Below, piece by piece: positions 1 to 20,200 of a DNA stretch of 28,271 bases. Numbering within the stretch: the first letter of the stretch is position 1; each line of letters starts with the position of its first letter. The notes under the pieces were generated by a model. It worked only from the letters and a program-made list of their open reading frames with translations, was not told the origin of the DNA and searched no databases. Made by a program: the position numbers and the translations under genes. Source of the stretch: Beroe ovata (lineage: Eukaryota > Ctenophora > Nuda > Beroida > Beroidae); contig CAMPET010000067.1 in NCBI GenBank assembly GCA_946803715.1, positions 280,923-309,193 of the forward strand, written 5' to 3'.

Positions 1-471
1 CACACACACACACACACACACACACAGTGAACTGTGGGATTCAGTATGGGTAGTGTGGGTGTACAAGGGTTGAAATAAAATGCTAAGTAGAAGATTAGTA
101 AAGCATAATTCACACAAAATGTTAAACTTCAATCTCACTGGACGATGTTTATCATAAAATAATATCAAGAAAATAACCTCATTTCCAAATTACTATAACT
201 AGTTTATATCTTCACAGCAGTTCATGCAGATCAACTGCGATAATTCGGAAACTTGTTAACGGGAAATCAAAGCATTGAAAGAAGGAAACTGGAAAATTCG
301 CATTTCAATAGCTTCAGAATTCATTTTCATAGAGGAAAATCAAAAACTTTGTCAATTTATGACTCGACTGTGAAAATTACAACTCCTGAATGTAAGCGTC
401 ACTCTCTATCATGGTTGTCATAGTAACACGACACTACAATTATTGAATAACTTACGGCCGTTTTCTGCTGC
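1..471. other. ARL1 3' flank; no gene seen
   Basis: A (CA)n microsatellite occupies 1-26. The rest is AT-rich and probably contains the ARL1 3' UTR. I see no canonical AATAAA on the minus strand, only weaker variants such as CATAAA near 358. No other coding signal is seen. Confidence 0.5.
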
Positions 472-6952
<6,481 letters not shown>

Positions 6953-8226
6953 CCCTTTAGAGGCCTAATCATATCAATAATCATATGTTAACAAGAATAA
7001 GAAAGTGTACTCTTAGAACAGTACATACTAGTCAAAACATAGAACAGGTTATGATTCAACTGTTGATGCCACAGTTGAAATCAGTGGAATAATGAAACTA
7101 AATCGAATTGACAATATGTTTCACTATTTAACCATTATTCAATATATTTACATCATAAAACTACACTGCTTGGTTATATTTCTTTCAAACTTAGAATAAA
7201 TAGACAGAATAAAAACAAATTTAAGGGCAAAATCTTTACAACCATTTGTAGAAATATCATTCATCAATCACAGTTGGTCTTCAATGTCAAATAAAGGTAA
7301 TACATTTCTTATGATAAACAATGAGCTGGAGCTTCCAGCCATTACTTCCAGCCAACTATGTTAAAACAATCACAAGATATTGAGTGTGACCTGCTATAAA
7401 ATGTATTATAATAGTGGATAGATGGAACAGTGTAGATGATTACAAAAATAACGTTTATTCGGATGAATAAAACTTATGAATAAAGCATTTATAATTGCTA
7501 TCATACAGAAATAATGAAAAATATATTCGTTTTTCGATCGATGACATGGGAGTCATTGTCCCATTTTTCGATCGCGCTTCTTTTGCCGCGCGCATTGTGA
7601 TTTTGTGACAGTTCACGTCACGATCGCGATCGCCGATCGCGTTTTGTTTTTCGAGCATATTTATGTTTAGGCTTAGACGCGCGGCTTTTGATCCGATCAA
7701 GATGCGCTGATGTCAAGTATAATTTGAAAAGCTAGACCCGACGTTAGATGCCGTTGCAAAAAGTTGACGCGCGCAGCAATCGAATTTATTTGTCAATGTC
7801 ACCTGTCATACATATTATCGATAAATAATTTTAGTGGAAAAGTAGTCCTTATTTGAATAAATTTTCTATATGGTTTTCATGATTCAGGGCCATCAGTTTC
7901 CTTTTTGCATACTTTCTGTTCGTTCTGTAAATCATTTTCATTTGCAATTATTTGCTCCAGCTGCTTTGAGTATGAGAAATAAAGTTTATTCTCTTTTGAC
8001 TTATGGCTCTATCAATAATTGGAAGTATGTCTTTATTTCATGAAAAGATATGTTCCAAAAAGAAAGATTTCTTCGAGACATTAATCTGTGATATGTCCTT
8101 AATTGCTATCGATTTCGTCCTTCAGCAGCAGACTCAAATTCAATTGAACTAAGGACTGTTGAGCATAATATCTCTCTGTGACACTAAGACAATCTATTAA
8201 TGTACACTGTATAGGCTACAATTGAG
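6953..8226. promoter_or_regulatory. Intergenic region between divergent ARL1 and ZCWPW genes
   Basis: It separates two head-to-head genes, so it must contain both promoters unless 5' exons extend further. Most of it is AT-rich. About 7535-7790 is a CpG-rich island-like core with repeated CGATCG and ATCGCGAT palindromes, for example around 7621-7641. No TATA box is clearly placed. ARL1 and ZCWPW non-coding first exons may lie here. Confidence 0.55.
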
Positions 8227-11200
8227 ATGGCCTCTGCAGTTGATGAAGCTGCTTCAATCCTCGGAATCCCTACAGATGCAGATGAACTCAAATCACCAGA
8301 ACAGCACCAGGTAATTCTCTTTCTTTCAAGTGACTTGAAACCTTATGAGGAAAGATCAAACATTGTAGAGTTGATAAATATTGTTATTTCAGGCAAGTAT
8401 GTTTGCTGCTAGGCAACAGCTTCAAGCCAAGCAGAAGGGAGATTCTCCAATCTTCCCCACCCAAGGATCTTCAACTGGTGTAAAGAAGATTGCTGCTATA
8501 AAGCCACAGTTCAAGCCACTCAACAAGAAGCCTTCGTTTGTCACACCGTTTGCTAAGAAGGATGAGATCATTAAGAAATCCCCCCAAAAACTCACATCCC
8601 CTAAGAAAAGTCCAACAAAATTAGACACCTCGGGTAAATATTAGATAAATCACTCAATTCAGATTCTTTGGTTTTGATCTCAAGTTAGGATTGTATAAGT
8701 ATCATTGCAGGAACTGAAGAAGAGAGACAATTGCCCACAGTTAGTTCAAGATACCACTGTCCATCTTTGAAAAGGTCTCGAGGAAGACAACCAGATGAAA
8801 CTATCCCATCTGATGAAGAACACAGTAAATCCAAGTTCTCCAAGAAAGAATTTTCCTCACCAAAGAGAAAGGATGTAGATGCCAGTCCGATTTCAACCCC
8901 TGGCAATAGCCCAACACAGAAATCTAGAAGTAGTCCTCTAATCTGCAGTGCAAAGTCACAGGCAGGTATGAATGATAGTTTCATCACACAGATATGACCA
9001 AATTCCTCATCTGCAAACTTGTATTGTGAAAATATCACTCTTTTTGTCATAACCTGCAGGAGATACAGCAGTCCTCACTTCACCAGACATTTTTCACTCA
9101 CCGGAGACCACTCAAGAGAATTCATGTCCCAGCCCATCATCAAAATCCATCTCCTCCACTGACACAATTTCTAAAAACAGTATAGAGGATGAGAAACACT
9201 CAACAAAAGTCAATGATAAAGAATCATGTTGTACTGAAGAATATGCGACTATTGACCCATTGGTGGTTCGTGAAATCTCTGAAGTAGTCCCAAGAAAAGA
9301 TGATAATCATGAAGCTGAAAACAGTTCAGAAGAGGATTGCCCTGTTGAGACTCCTCCCCCAGATATTTCAGTGCCATCTGTTGCTATTGAAATCACAGCA
9401 GAATGTGATGGAACAACTTGCAAAAGTATCAGCAATGCTGAGGTTGTGAAGACTGCATTGGATGTGCTGAATGCTGACGTAGAGGTCGCTTACAAAGAAC
9501 TTGTCAAGGATCTGTCTGATGATGGGAAAGATGATAAGGCGACAACACCAACATGTGAAGGGCTATGTTTGCATTCAACACCGGAAAACTCAGCTGTTTG
9601 TAGTCAGGGGTTGGGAAATGGGGCAAGTTGTGAAGAAGAAGGAGAATCCACCGAAAATCACAACGACGAAAACAGTAACTACACTTCCATTCTCATCACA
9701 CATTCGATCACTCATTCTCAAATCACACATCCAATATTCATTCAATCACACATTCAATCACATCCCATATTCTATATTATTGATGTGAACTGTTTGTTTC
9801 TATCAGGTAACGATGAGGCTGATCGACAGAAAGTAAACGATTTCTTTTCCAAGAAGTTCGGCATGGCATTCCCCACGGCTCCCAAAGGGGCAGACCGACC
9901 GAAACCTCTCCTCAAATTCTCAAAGAAGGAGGACACAGACTCGGAATACTCTGGAGTTCGGAGCCCCGGCAAATTCAAATCAACGTTCAAAGCTTTGGAT
10001 CATGCTAAGAATGCTGATGATCAAAGGGGTAAAGCTGAGAAAAAGGGAGCTTACAAGAAAGACAGCAGGAATCACAAGGTATAAGAACTTGTGAGAACTG
10101 ATTGTTTTAATATCCACATATTGGATGAGAGATGTTGATCGTAACTTTGCAGAGAGCTACAGAAGAAACGGCGGGAAACAAGCGCCCCGACAAACCTGTG
10201 AAGAAGGTTACAAAGTCCAGGGACACTTCTGTCAGAGTGGAAAAGAAGACGAAACGAAAGATAGAACGGTCCCCAAAAAGACAGAAGGAGACTGTAAAGA
10301 GAAAACCGTCGACCTCTACATCTTCGTCTGAGTGTTCCAGTGGTTTAGAGGTAACAAATTGACTGCATATTATTCGAGACAACCACTCTACAAAAATACT
10401 GAATAGTTAGTGTATTTTGGAGCTCGTCACGCTTCACTTTTCTCCAGGACTGCGATTCTGACGAATTCATGAAGAAAGCCTCGTCCCTGATATCCAAGAG
10501 CAAGACGAATAACTCTGACAAGCATCCGACCAAAGATCAGAAGCAGATCATGCCCGATACCGACAGGAAAAGGAGGAAGGTAGGTCTCGTTTCTTAGTGA
10601 AATCCGATCTTTTGTTTCGCTAATTGATTCGACCATGTCATCAGATGTTACATTCCATGATTCCGATGCAGATATTAATAGATTTGCTTGTACCCCCTCA
10701 TTGCGACTCATTAGGTTTACATGCACAATAGGTATCGGATTTAATTACAGTGTACAATAGAGTACACAGTGCACACGCATTGTATTGTAGTGTGACAACG
10801 CATGATCTATCGATTGACATGTCTATCAAGTTACCTACTGTATTATAATAAGCGCATGTCAACTATAGCGTATGTCCACGTGCTATCAAAATAACGTGTT
10901 TCACTGTTTCAGGTCTATTCCAGTAGCGAGAGCAGCGAAAATGAGTTCACCCTAAGTTGCACAAACAGTGACAATCTGGAAAGTAAGCATGAACCGGTCA
11001 CGTAACCTGTCACGTGCTGTGTGTGTGTTGTCATGGTAACGCAACGTGATGTTACGTGCATAATGCATATGTTGTCATGGTAACACGTGACAATCTCACG
11101 CAGGTATCTGGGTGCAGTGTGAGAAGTGCAACAAGTGGAGGTATCTCAGAGAAACAGTCGATCCAAACCTGGTTCCCGACGATTGGATCTGTTCCCTCAA

Positions 11201-14200
11201 CCCTGGTTCGTGATAAGTGTGTGATTGGTGTGTGATAAGTGTGTGATTGGTGTGAGTGATAAGTGTGTGATAGGTGTGAGTGATAAGTAATTGTTGTGTG
11301 ATTTGGTTAGACACTGATAGACGAATGTAACAAGCAAGTTTGTACTTATCTTGTTGGTTGTATCTGTGAGATTCGGCAAACTGCATGTTTCACTTTGCCA
11401 TGCCATTCTATGAGATTGGGTGTTAGACTTTAGTAGTTTGTAACTATCAGCTAAACAGACACATGAGACATACATATACAGTACACACAGTGCACACACA
11501 CAGTGCACACACACAGTACAATCACACACAATCACACACACACGCGTGTGAATAATAACTCTGACAGCTAGTTCATACCAATGTTAGAAATGTCAAAGAA
11601 CATCAACGGTTTAATAAAAAGCGCTAATTTGAGCGTCTAAATTTGTGTATTTTTAATGGTTCGCATGAATTCTGATAGAGAAAAGAGGAGGGTATTTAAT
11701 TCAAATATTATCCAGCGTGTGTGTGTGTATGTGACATACACACACACACATACACGTCACATACTAACACTGGATAACATTTGTCTGTGTGGCTACGTAT
11801 ATGTCTGCAATCTGTCTGTCTGTCTGTACTCTGTATGCCTGCCTGTCTCCTCTGTGTCTGTCTGTGTCAGTGTCTGTCTGCCTGTCTCCTCTGTGTCTGT
11901 GTCAGTCTATAACACTCTCTCCTCCCCAGATAACACACTCTCTCTATAACACACTCTATAACAGATATAACACTCTCTCCCCCCCCTCAGATAAGAAGTA
12001 TAACAACTGCAACTCCCCGGAGGAGGACTGGAACCAACTCGACAAGGGATACGAATTTGTCTACTCCTCGTACAGTCTCGGTTAGCAAACAGCCCTTCGC
12101 CCCAGATCGAGCCATATTAAGGAAATGAAGCATCTGAGACAGACTTGGAATAGTTTTATCGGTTCCATCTGGATGTTTTATAAATTGTAAACCATGATGC
12201 TCGACCATGATGCTCGTTATGCCGCAAAGTGAAATACTGTGTTATTTTCTCCTACTCCAATAATTCTCTCTGTCTCAGTAGTTGCTGACCGTATCATGTC
12301 CAGGTTCGTTAGTGTGGTGTAAGATGCAGGGTTACCCCTGGTGGCCGGGAATGGTCGACAATGACCCTATTTCGAAGACTTTCTACTACAAACACTCAAA
12401 CTCTGCCCCTCCCGTGAGTGCCACAGAATTGTTGTAGTTGTGTGTTGCAATAATGATGTTCTATTCAATATTCATGACACATGAATGAAAGGACGATTGA
12501 TTTTCGGAAAATCATTGAAATTGTTGGAAACTCAATGCTCTCTTCTTGTCTATTGTCTGCTCTGAACTATATCACTAACGATGATAACCCTGTGTGACTA
12601 CAAGGGAGTGAGAAGTGATATTTTACCAGGACAAGTACCACGTGACATTCTTCGGTATCCAAGCAACGCGAGCATGGGTGGGGAAAAACTCAATCAAAGT
12701 GTACAACCCAGATGATAAGAATAACAAGATGAAATACGTGAGTAGAATCAAGAATGACTACTCATTGTTCATTCTGTGATGCTGAGCTCAGGATTTAGTG
12801 TACATGCGGATTTCCACTGCCTTATCTAAGCGTGTTCCTCTGTAAACGAAATAAGTATGTATATTGTATACGACTTTGCTCACACAGACACAGACAGACA
12901 CACAGATAAAAGCTCACGTCACACTCACACAAACACACACACACACACATACACAACATTATAATTATGATCACTGACTACGTACATCTGTTTGACACCC
13001 TCTGGTAGATGCTTGACACATTTTTCCTTATTAGGGCATAAACAATGCGACAGGTTGTAACTCTGAGAAATGTAGATTTATCACAGACATTAATACAATT
13101 ACAGCGAAATGATGAAAGAAAGATATGATTAATATTCTGAACAAAAAGTAACATAATTCTGTACAAAGTATGTTATAAACATGCAAAATACAATTAATGA
13201 GGTTTGAGTTTGATTTCATCATAAACATGGTAATCATCTTCTTCTTCTTCCCCCTCCCCTCCTCCCCCAGCATTCCCACTCTCCTCTCTCCAAGCATCTT
13301 TCTTCTCATCTCCTCTAGTTACCTCAGTATCGATCTCCATGACAACATGCTTCATCAACTTCAACTCGTCCCTCCTCTGCCGCGAGAAAAACCCACACTT
13401 GATGAGCAGGATTATGAAAACAGCGAGTATCATAGATCCCCCGACGAACGCCCCGACAACATACCACAGAGTGCTGACAACACCTGGTGTCACCTCAATA
13501 ACGGTGTCAACACTCCCGTGCTGCACTCTCTCCCTCGTTATGAAACTGGTGTCAAAATATGATCGGGTATAGGTGATAGGGATTGTAACGTTGAGGAAAT
13601 TGCTCGCATATTCCACATTGAGATATGTTGTCACACTCAGGAATGTGGATGCGCCGGGTCGCAAAGACTCGACATAGCACGTCAAGTTGACACATTTCCA
13701 ATGTTCTTGACACGGCTCTACAAGTAGAGATCCGAACTTGTCTGTGGTGGGGGTGTCAGCATCAACATTGATATCGTACAGGTTCCTGTAGTTAATCTGA
13801 CGGAGTGTTTGTTCCTCACATCTGAATGTTTTGGCAGAGCTGGCAATGTTCCCGATGTACATCAACTCGTTCCCTCGGTATATCACAGGATAGATAACAG
13901 ATAGTGCTGTCATGGCAACCATAGAACTCCCCTCATTGGTCAGATCCAGAGTGAGTGTTTGTTCCGGACCGTAACCTTGCAAAGTGGGTGATGAGGATCG
14001 ATAGTTCCTCAATCGGATATTCGTCAAGTGTGAGGGTTGAAGTCGTGGTTGTACTTCCATCTCCAGGAATTTGAATACTGGAATGTTGAGGTTTTGTGAA
14101 TTATCTGCCTGGTTGGTATCCCGATTCCGCTGTGTTCTCAGTGAGACACCAATCCCGATACTATCGGTAAGGTATGCATTGTTAACAACTGGTATCTGAA

Positions 14201-17200
14201 TCTGTATGTGTCTGAGTGTCTCATCGCTCCGTGTCTGTGAACATCTGACAAAAGTGTCACTCTCACACTGCACAGTGCACATGTTCCTATCCGACGTAAA
14301 GTAGAGTGATATGGTGGTGAAAAACTGGGTCCTGTTACACATCTCTGATGGGATGTTAACGAGATATGTATTGTTCAGTTCGATTGAGAGAATTTCATCC
14401 AGATATACTCCTGATTTGTTGGAAATTTTCACATCCAACACTAGGACCTCTCTCGACCCCCCAAAATAGACCACACTGTCGTTTTTCCCAGTAATAGCTC
14501 GGAAATTGTCCGTTTCGTTGTAGCGCTCGACTTTGTACTCGGCAGTGAGGGAAAAGTCAGCGAGACAGTACTGTTTCCCACATCGGCCCTCTGTCTCAAT
14601 GTTCACAGTGGACTGTTGTAGACCCCTGAGGGCGGATAAAGAGTGATTACCAAATTGTGATGAGGTGTTTGTGTGATTAAGTGTGAACCACGCCTTATAA
14701 TGGATTAACGATTGTAGAGTGGTACCGTGTAGGGAAATAATGGATTAACAAAGGAATATCACTGGGACTCTTGGAGTGATACAGCGTGGTAAAGGGATTG
14801 AATCTAGGAGATTTCATTGTATAATGAAGTGTGTCGAGGCGTGACTAGTGACAATGTGTGATGGTGAGGTGTGATCATGAGGCGTGACTACTAGTCACTG
14901 ACAAGGTGTGATGGTGAGGTGTGATCATGAGGTGTAATGATAAAGTGTGATGAGGTGTGATGGTGAGGTGTGATCATGAGGTGTAATGATAAAGTGTGAT
15001 GAGGTGTGATATCTCACCTCGGGTCAACAGCTACTACCCGGCCCCCCAGGGGATCAGGATGCTGTGAAAATGAGAATGTTATCCCGATACCGGGACTCAG
15101 ATCAAAGTCCCTGATATCCGTATCTGCTGCCCGTGTGAATGTTACCTCCGCACAACTCTCAGCCCCATTCCCTGCCTGAATACTACCACTCTCAGTGGAT
15201 GAGGTGATGTTAGGATGGGTTATTGTCCATGTCACTGTCAGGTTAACACTACTAGTTCCTGTATAGTCTCCCGTCAGGGTAATGCAGATGTCACACGTCA
15301 CCGGACCCTTGTCAATGTCGAGTATCTCGTCACAGGCTACAGTTTTGGCAGCTCTCCAAACAGGCAGGGTGGTGTAGAGGTGGACTCTGTTTCCAATGGG
15401 ATCCCCGATTGCCAGGACACTGTCATGTCTGGTCATGGAATATCCGAATGTGTTGAAGTATGGAGTGATGGGTGACCTAGGGCGGATAACTTGCACCACG
15501 TTCTCATTTATCCCACCCTCACCACCCATCAGTATGTGGACTGAGTTATCGTACACTGCCCCAACCCCCACATCCGTATAGGAGTCCCCGTCAATATCCC
15601 CGATGTTGACGAGGGTATATCCGAACCCGTCACACACCTCACTCCCTATTCTCGTGGTGTGCTCAAACAGTCCACTCTTCATCGTGTAGAGAATCACACC
15701 CCCACACTCATCCCTGGGCACACCCACCAAGAGCTGGAGCACCTCGCCATTCTCCCAGAGGAGGAGAGAATGCCCGAATCCCGTCACAAATCCCGGTTCA
15801 GGGATGATCTGTGTGACAACCCCGTCCCGGGATATGATAACACATCCCGTCAGTGATCCCGTGCTCTCATCATGACCTGACACAGCAGACCAGGTGATGT
15901 CTGACTTGTGCACTACGGAATGGTACACTAGCCCCTTCTCTGTAACGTTGTGCACCGAGTCGAGATCAGGGTCAAGAGTCGCACCCACAAATACACTCCC
16001 TCTGAAGGGTGTGCTGGCGGTGCGGTTATATCCGGGTGCGGAAACCACAACTTCATGCGTGGACGGGTGGTAGAATGAGCTGTATCCGAGCATGCAGTTG
16101 TCAAACAGTTCCAGAGTCTCTTTGATGTGTTCCGATGAGATCACGTGATACTCCTCCAGCCAGTATTTGGTAAAACCCGTCAACTCGATGTTCTCTATCG
16201 TATCGGCTGTCGGAGCAGTGTCAGGGAGGTGGACAGTGCTCCTCTCCCGTCCGTAACAGTTGAGTTCTATCCAGCTGTCGATGCCAGTGCGAGTGTAGTA
16301 GAATCCCAATCCATCGTGCTCACAGCTGTATGCTGTATCAGCGATCCCGGGATAACTTATTGTGAAGGACGTGGCCGGGGGGTCATATCCAATCCCGAGT
16401 GTTTTACTGTTTCCTCCTGTGAGATGGAACACCACTGCCCCAGATGTGGAGACTGACTCATCGACTTGCACCTGCAGACACCCGTATTTTGTCTGCCCAA
16501 ATTGGAGTTTAGTTGGCGCAGATAGCTCACTCCACGGATCCGACCTACAGTAATCATGAACTGTTGTCACTGTGTCACTAGCTGTGTCAAGCTCGTAGCA
16601 TATTCCCCTCAAATCAGCATTGACCTGGGAACTCATTCGACACATCTTGTACTTGGACTTCCGTCGCGGTAAACACACAAGTAGTCGTTGAGAGGTGTGG
16701 TGGACTGCCATGGATTCTCCCAAACCCTGATTCGTGATGTTCACACGCGGGTCTGTGCTCAGGGGAATACTGATCTTGGTACACAGAGTGCTCGGAGAGT
16801 GCTGCTCAACCGAGAAATCGATTCCTAGGACAGGGAAGGGAGGGGGATTAGTGATTAGTCACGTGAGAATCAGATGGTTGGGGATTTTGATTTAGGGCAC
16901 TCCCTCTGTGGCCCCCATTACCTGACAGTTGACACTTGTAAATCGCCCCCACTCCGCCATCTGATTTGGGAGCGCCGACATACACCACATCTCCAGATGT
17001 AGCTGCCATGCTCCACCCAAAATGTCCACCACCTGACACCCCTATACGTGTGCTCCGGGTGTCAATGTTGAATGTCGTGGTGGGAGGGAGGAATAGGAGA
17101 AGAGTGAAGAGGAGGAGAGGAGAGGAGAGGAGATTCATCGAGTGTGTGTTACATTGTGCGCTATAACTCTGGGAGAGAGAGTGTGTCAATGAGTACAGAG

Positions 17201-20200
17201 AATAATTCACTCCTCCGGTCACTCCCCATCCCACTCGGGGGTCGGACACTCGGCTTCGGGAGTCGGACAGTTTGGGGGATTGACTCCTCAACAGTTAAAT
17301 CATACAGAGGAAAATGCAACAAATGCAAATAACTGAAAAGCATGGTCTCTGCTCAGCAAACACTGCAAAAGCGGAAATCTTATATCGACCCAACTGTTTC
17401 CCTATACTCTAATACCTAATTGTATCGGCTGCAGTGCACACACACACACACACAGACATCGATTATCGTATAACTACAGATTGGTGGAATAACTACAGAA
17501 ATGTAGAAGATCAGAGAGCGGCTACTCAGAGCGGATACCAAACATAACTGTGTGTTGAGATCGCAGATGCATGGTATAACGGGTACTGCAGTTTGATCAC
17601 GTGACGGTAGTCACGACCTCTGTTCATTGGTAGCTGCGGAATATTTACCATCACAATGCATATGGTCTGGTGAACATTGCCCCCATTCCTGTACAATCTC
17701 CTTGCTATCTCTGTGCAGTAATGAGTAATGAGGACCCTAATTACCCCCCCCCCTNCCCTACCACCCATCTCCAGATAATGTCTGTCTCGGAACACCTGTG
17801 CTAGTAGAGCGCGGGGAGAGGTGTGAATAGAGGGGGGGAGGGGGTAAGAACAAAACCAGACCAACAGAAACATTATACGGCAATTTTATTCATGAAGTTG
17901 CCATGTGTGCGTAATGAATTCCAAATTTGAATCATTTCACAGGGGACCGGTCTAATTTTAATGATTAACATTCACAGTACTTACTTAGTTGTTTGATTCC
18001 CTTCTTGCTCTAATTAGATAAGTATTTGAGATTGGTGGCTATTATTAGTGGTGCATTTAGTTAATTTTAGGAACAGTTGTATATCACTAACAATGGAATT
18101 TAGTCTGGTTGTTAGTCTGAGTTGTTAGTCTGGTTACTGTGCCTGAATTAACCATGGTAACTTTAGTTACTTCCACTGTGGAACTAGAGAGTTTATAATG
18201 ATAACTGAGAGTTTAAAGTGGAGGAACAAAGTGGTTACTTTGATGAAAGAGGCCTGATTACAATAATTGTGAGTCAGTGATTTAACGTGTAGAGTGGTTA
18301 GTGCAGTAATTACGTGGAGTGGTTACCATGGTAACTGCAGTAGTCACGTTTATAGTGGTTACCATGGCAACTGGACACCGGTCACGTGTAGTGGTTACCA
18401 TGGCAACTGGACACGTGTGCGTGAGTTATGCATGACTTGCTGAGTACTCTGGGTGAGTGTAAACCTGTGACTACAGAGTGAAGTGTATCCTTGCGTTGAG
18501 TACAACTATAGCAGTCCCACATAACGTCCTGTAACCTAGTTTCTATAACACGTATTTCGTCGCACAAGATAGAGGGGTTCCAAGGGAAGGAAAAAGTGAT
18601 TTTTTCTGTGACTTTTCACGAAAATACCTTTCTAATTTTGGACACTGAACCAATCCTGTTCTCATTTGGGGTTACAATTAATTGTAATGTGCAATTGGGT
18701 TTTATATCTGAAATTGAATCGGATTTTTCACCATTATACAGACGATTTAGATCAAATATGTCACCGGATTTGAATTCTACGTGTAAAAATAGGCTAGGAA
18801 CACCTATCTTCAGTGTCTATCCATCCCACTGATTATTATGTTTTAGCAAATTTTTACTTCCACGAGTTTTAAATCGTGATTTGGGCTGCTTGATGGTGAA
18901 AAGAGTGGTTACTTGTAGTATAAGAGTAGGAGAGATGGTTTGGTGCAAAATTAGCACCTAGAGTACCAATTAAGTCTCCACAACAGACCGCCAAAGTCGA
19001 GGCAGCGGACGGTGGGAGTCACTTGCAACTTATTCATTCAACCCGACGATCCAAAATACGAAGAAATGTTTCTGTCAAATTTTCATGCAAATATCATCGA
19101 TTCCTACGTAATTCTGAATTTTGGATGGATTCCCGATCGAGTTTTTGGTTTATCTCATCTCCCTGAGCCGTTATCTATAATGCGACATTGAATTACAAGT
19201 CTCAGAAAGGATTGGGATTTTGACCAATTTCCTTTTGAGTGAGCTCAAAAATGACCCCGGATTTGAATTCTCCGTCCAAAACAAGGCCAGGAACACTTAT
19301 TTTCAGTATCTTAACTGAGAAATGAATTTTGACCGATTTTGGTGTCCCATTGATTTTCATGTTTTTGAAGGCATTGCTTCCCACGAGTTTGAAACCGTGA
19401 TTTGGGCGTGGTTTCATGGGGAGTATGGACTTTGCTTGATGTTGAAAAGGGTGACTACTTATAGTATGAGAGTAGGAGAGATGGTTAAGTGCAAAATAAG
19501 AACAAGCAGTGTGATTTCAGCCTCCGTAACAGACCTCTCAAATCGAGGTAGCGGAGTGTGGAATTCATTTACTACACTTTCATCCAACCCGACGATCCAA
19601 AATACGAAGAAATTTTTCTGTCGAATTTTCATGCAAATACCATCGATTCCTAGGTAATTTTGGACGCTGAATCGATTCCTGATCGAATTTTGGGCCTATC
19701 TGGCTTGCAATAGGTGCTACTAATCTCCTTATTCAGTAGAACCACATTCATGAGATCAACATACTCTACTTCAAATTTTGACCATTTTCCCGACGAGCTA
19801 CCGCAAAAATTCCGCCAGATTCGGATTCTACGGCCAAAAAAGGCCAGAAACACATGCTTTTGTTATGTTTATCAAGGGAAAATTTTTTGGTCCAAAAATC
19901 CTCTGGATTAGGATTTTCATTTTTTCAAATCTCTCACCGATAGGATACTGAAAATTTTTTCTGCGATTTTTCACAAAAATACCATCCTTCCTCATGTAAT
20001 TTTGGACGCTGAATCGATCTAAGTTGGAATTTTAGACCTGTCTTGCTCCCCTGAGGCGCTGACTCCAATCAAAGAGTCAATGTATAATCACGGTAAGCTG
20101 TACAATTGCCAAGTTCCCTGATCATTGTATACAAGTCAATGACTAGAGTGACACAGATATGCAGTGGTACATGAGACAAACACAACAAAGAAAATATATC

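Noticed and set aside
11104-12080. MORC-type or NSD-type protein as the source of the CW or PWWP domain
   Set aside because: MORC proteins have CW but no PWWP and start with a GHKL ATPase, which is absent. No SET domain follows, so ZCWPW fits best.
13197-13572. Plus-strand open frames opposite the integrin tail
   Set aside because: Antisense shadows of a well-supported integrin exon; no family resemblance.
17139-17291. Longer in-frame start for the integrin alpha gene at 17291
   Set aside because: The extra N-terminus is charged and would put the signal peptide 51 residues inside the protein. The Met at 17138 begins a typical signal peptide directly followed by FNID.
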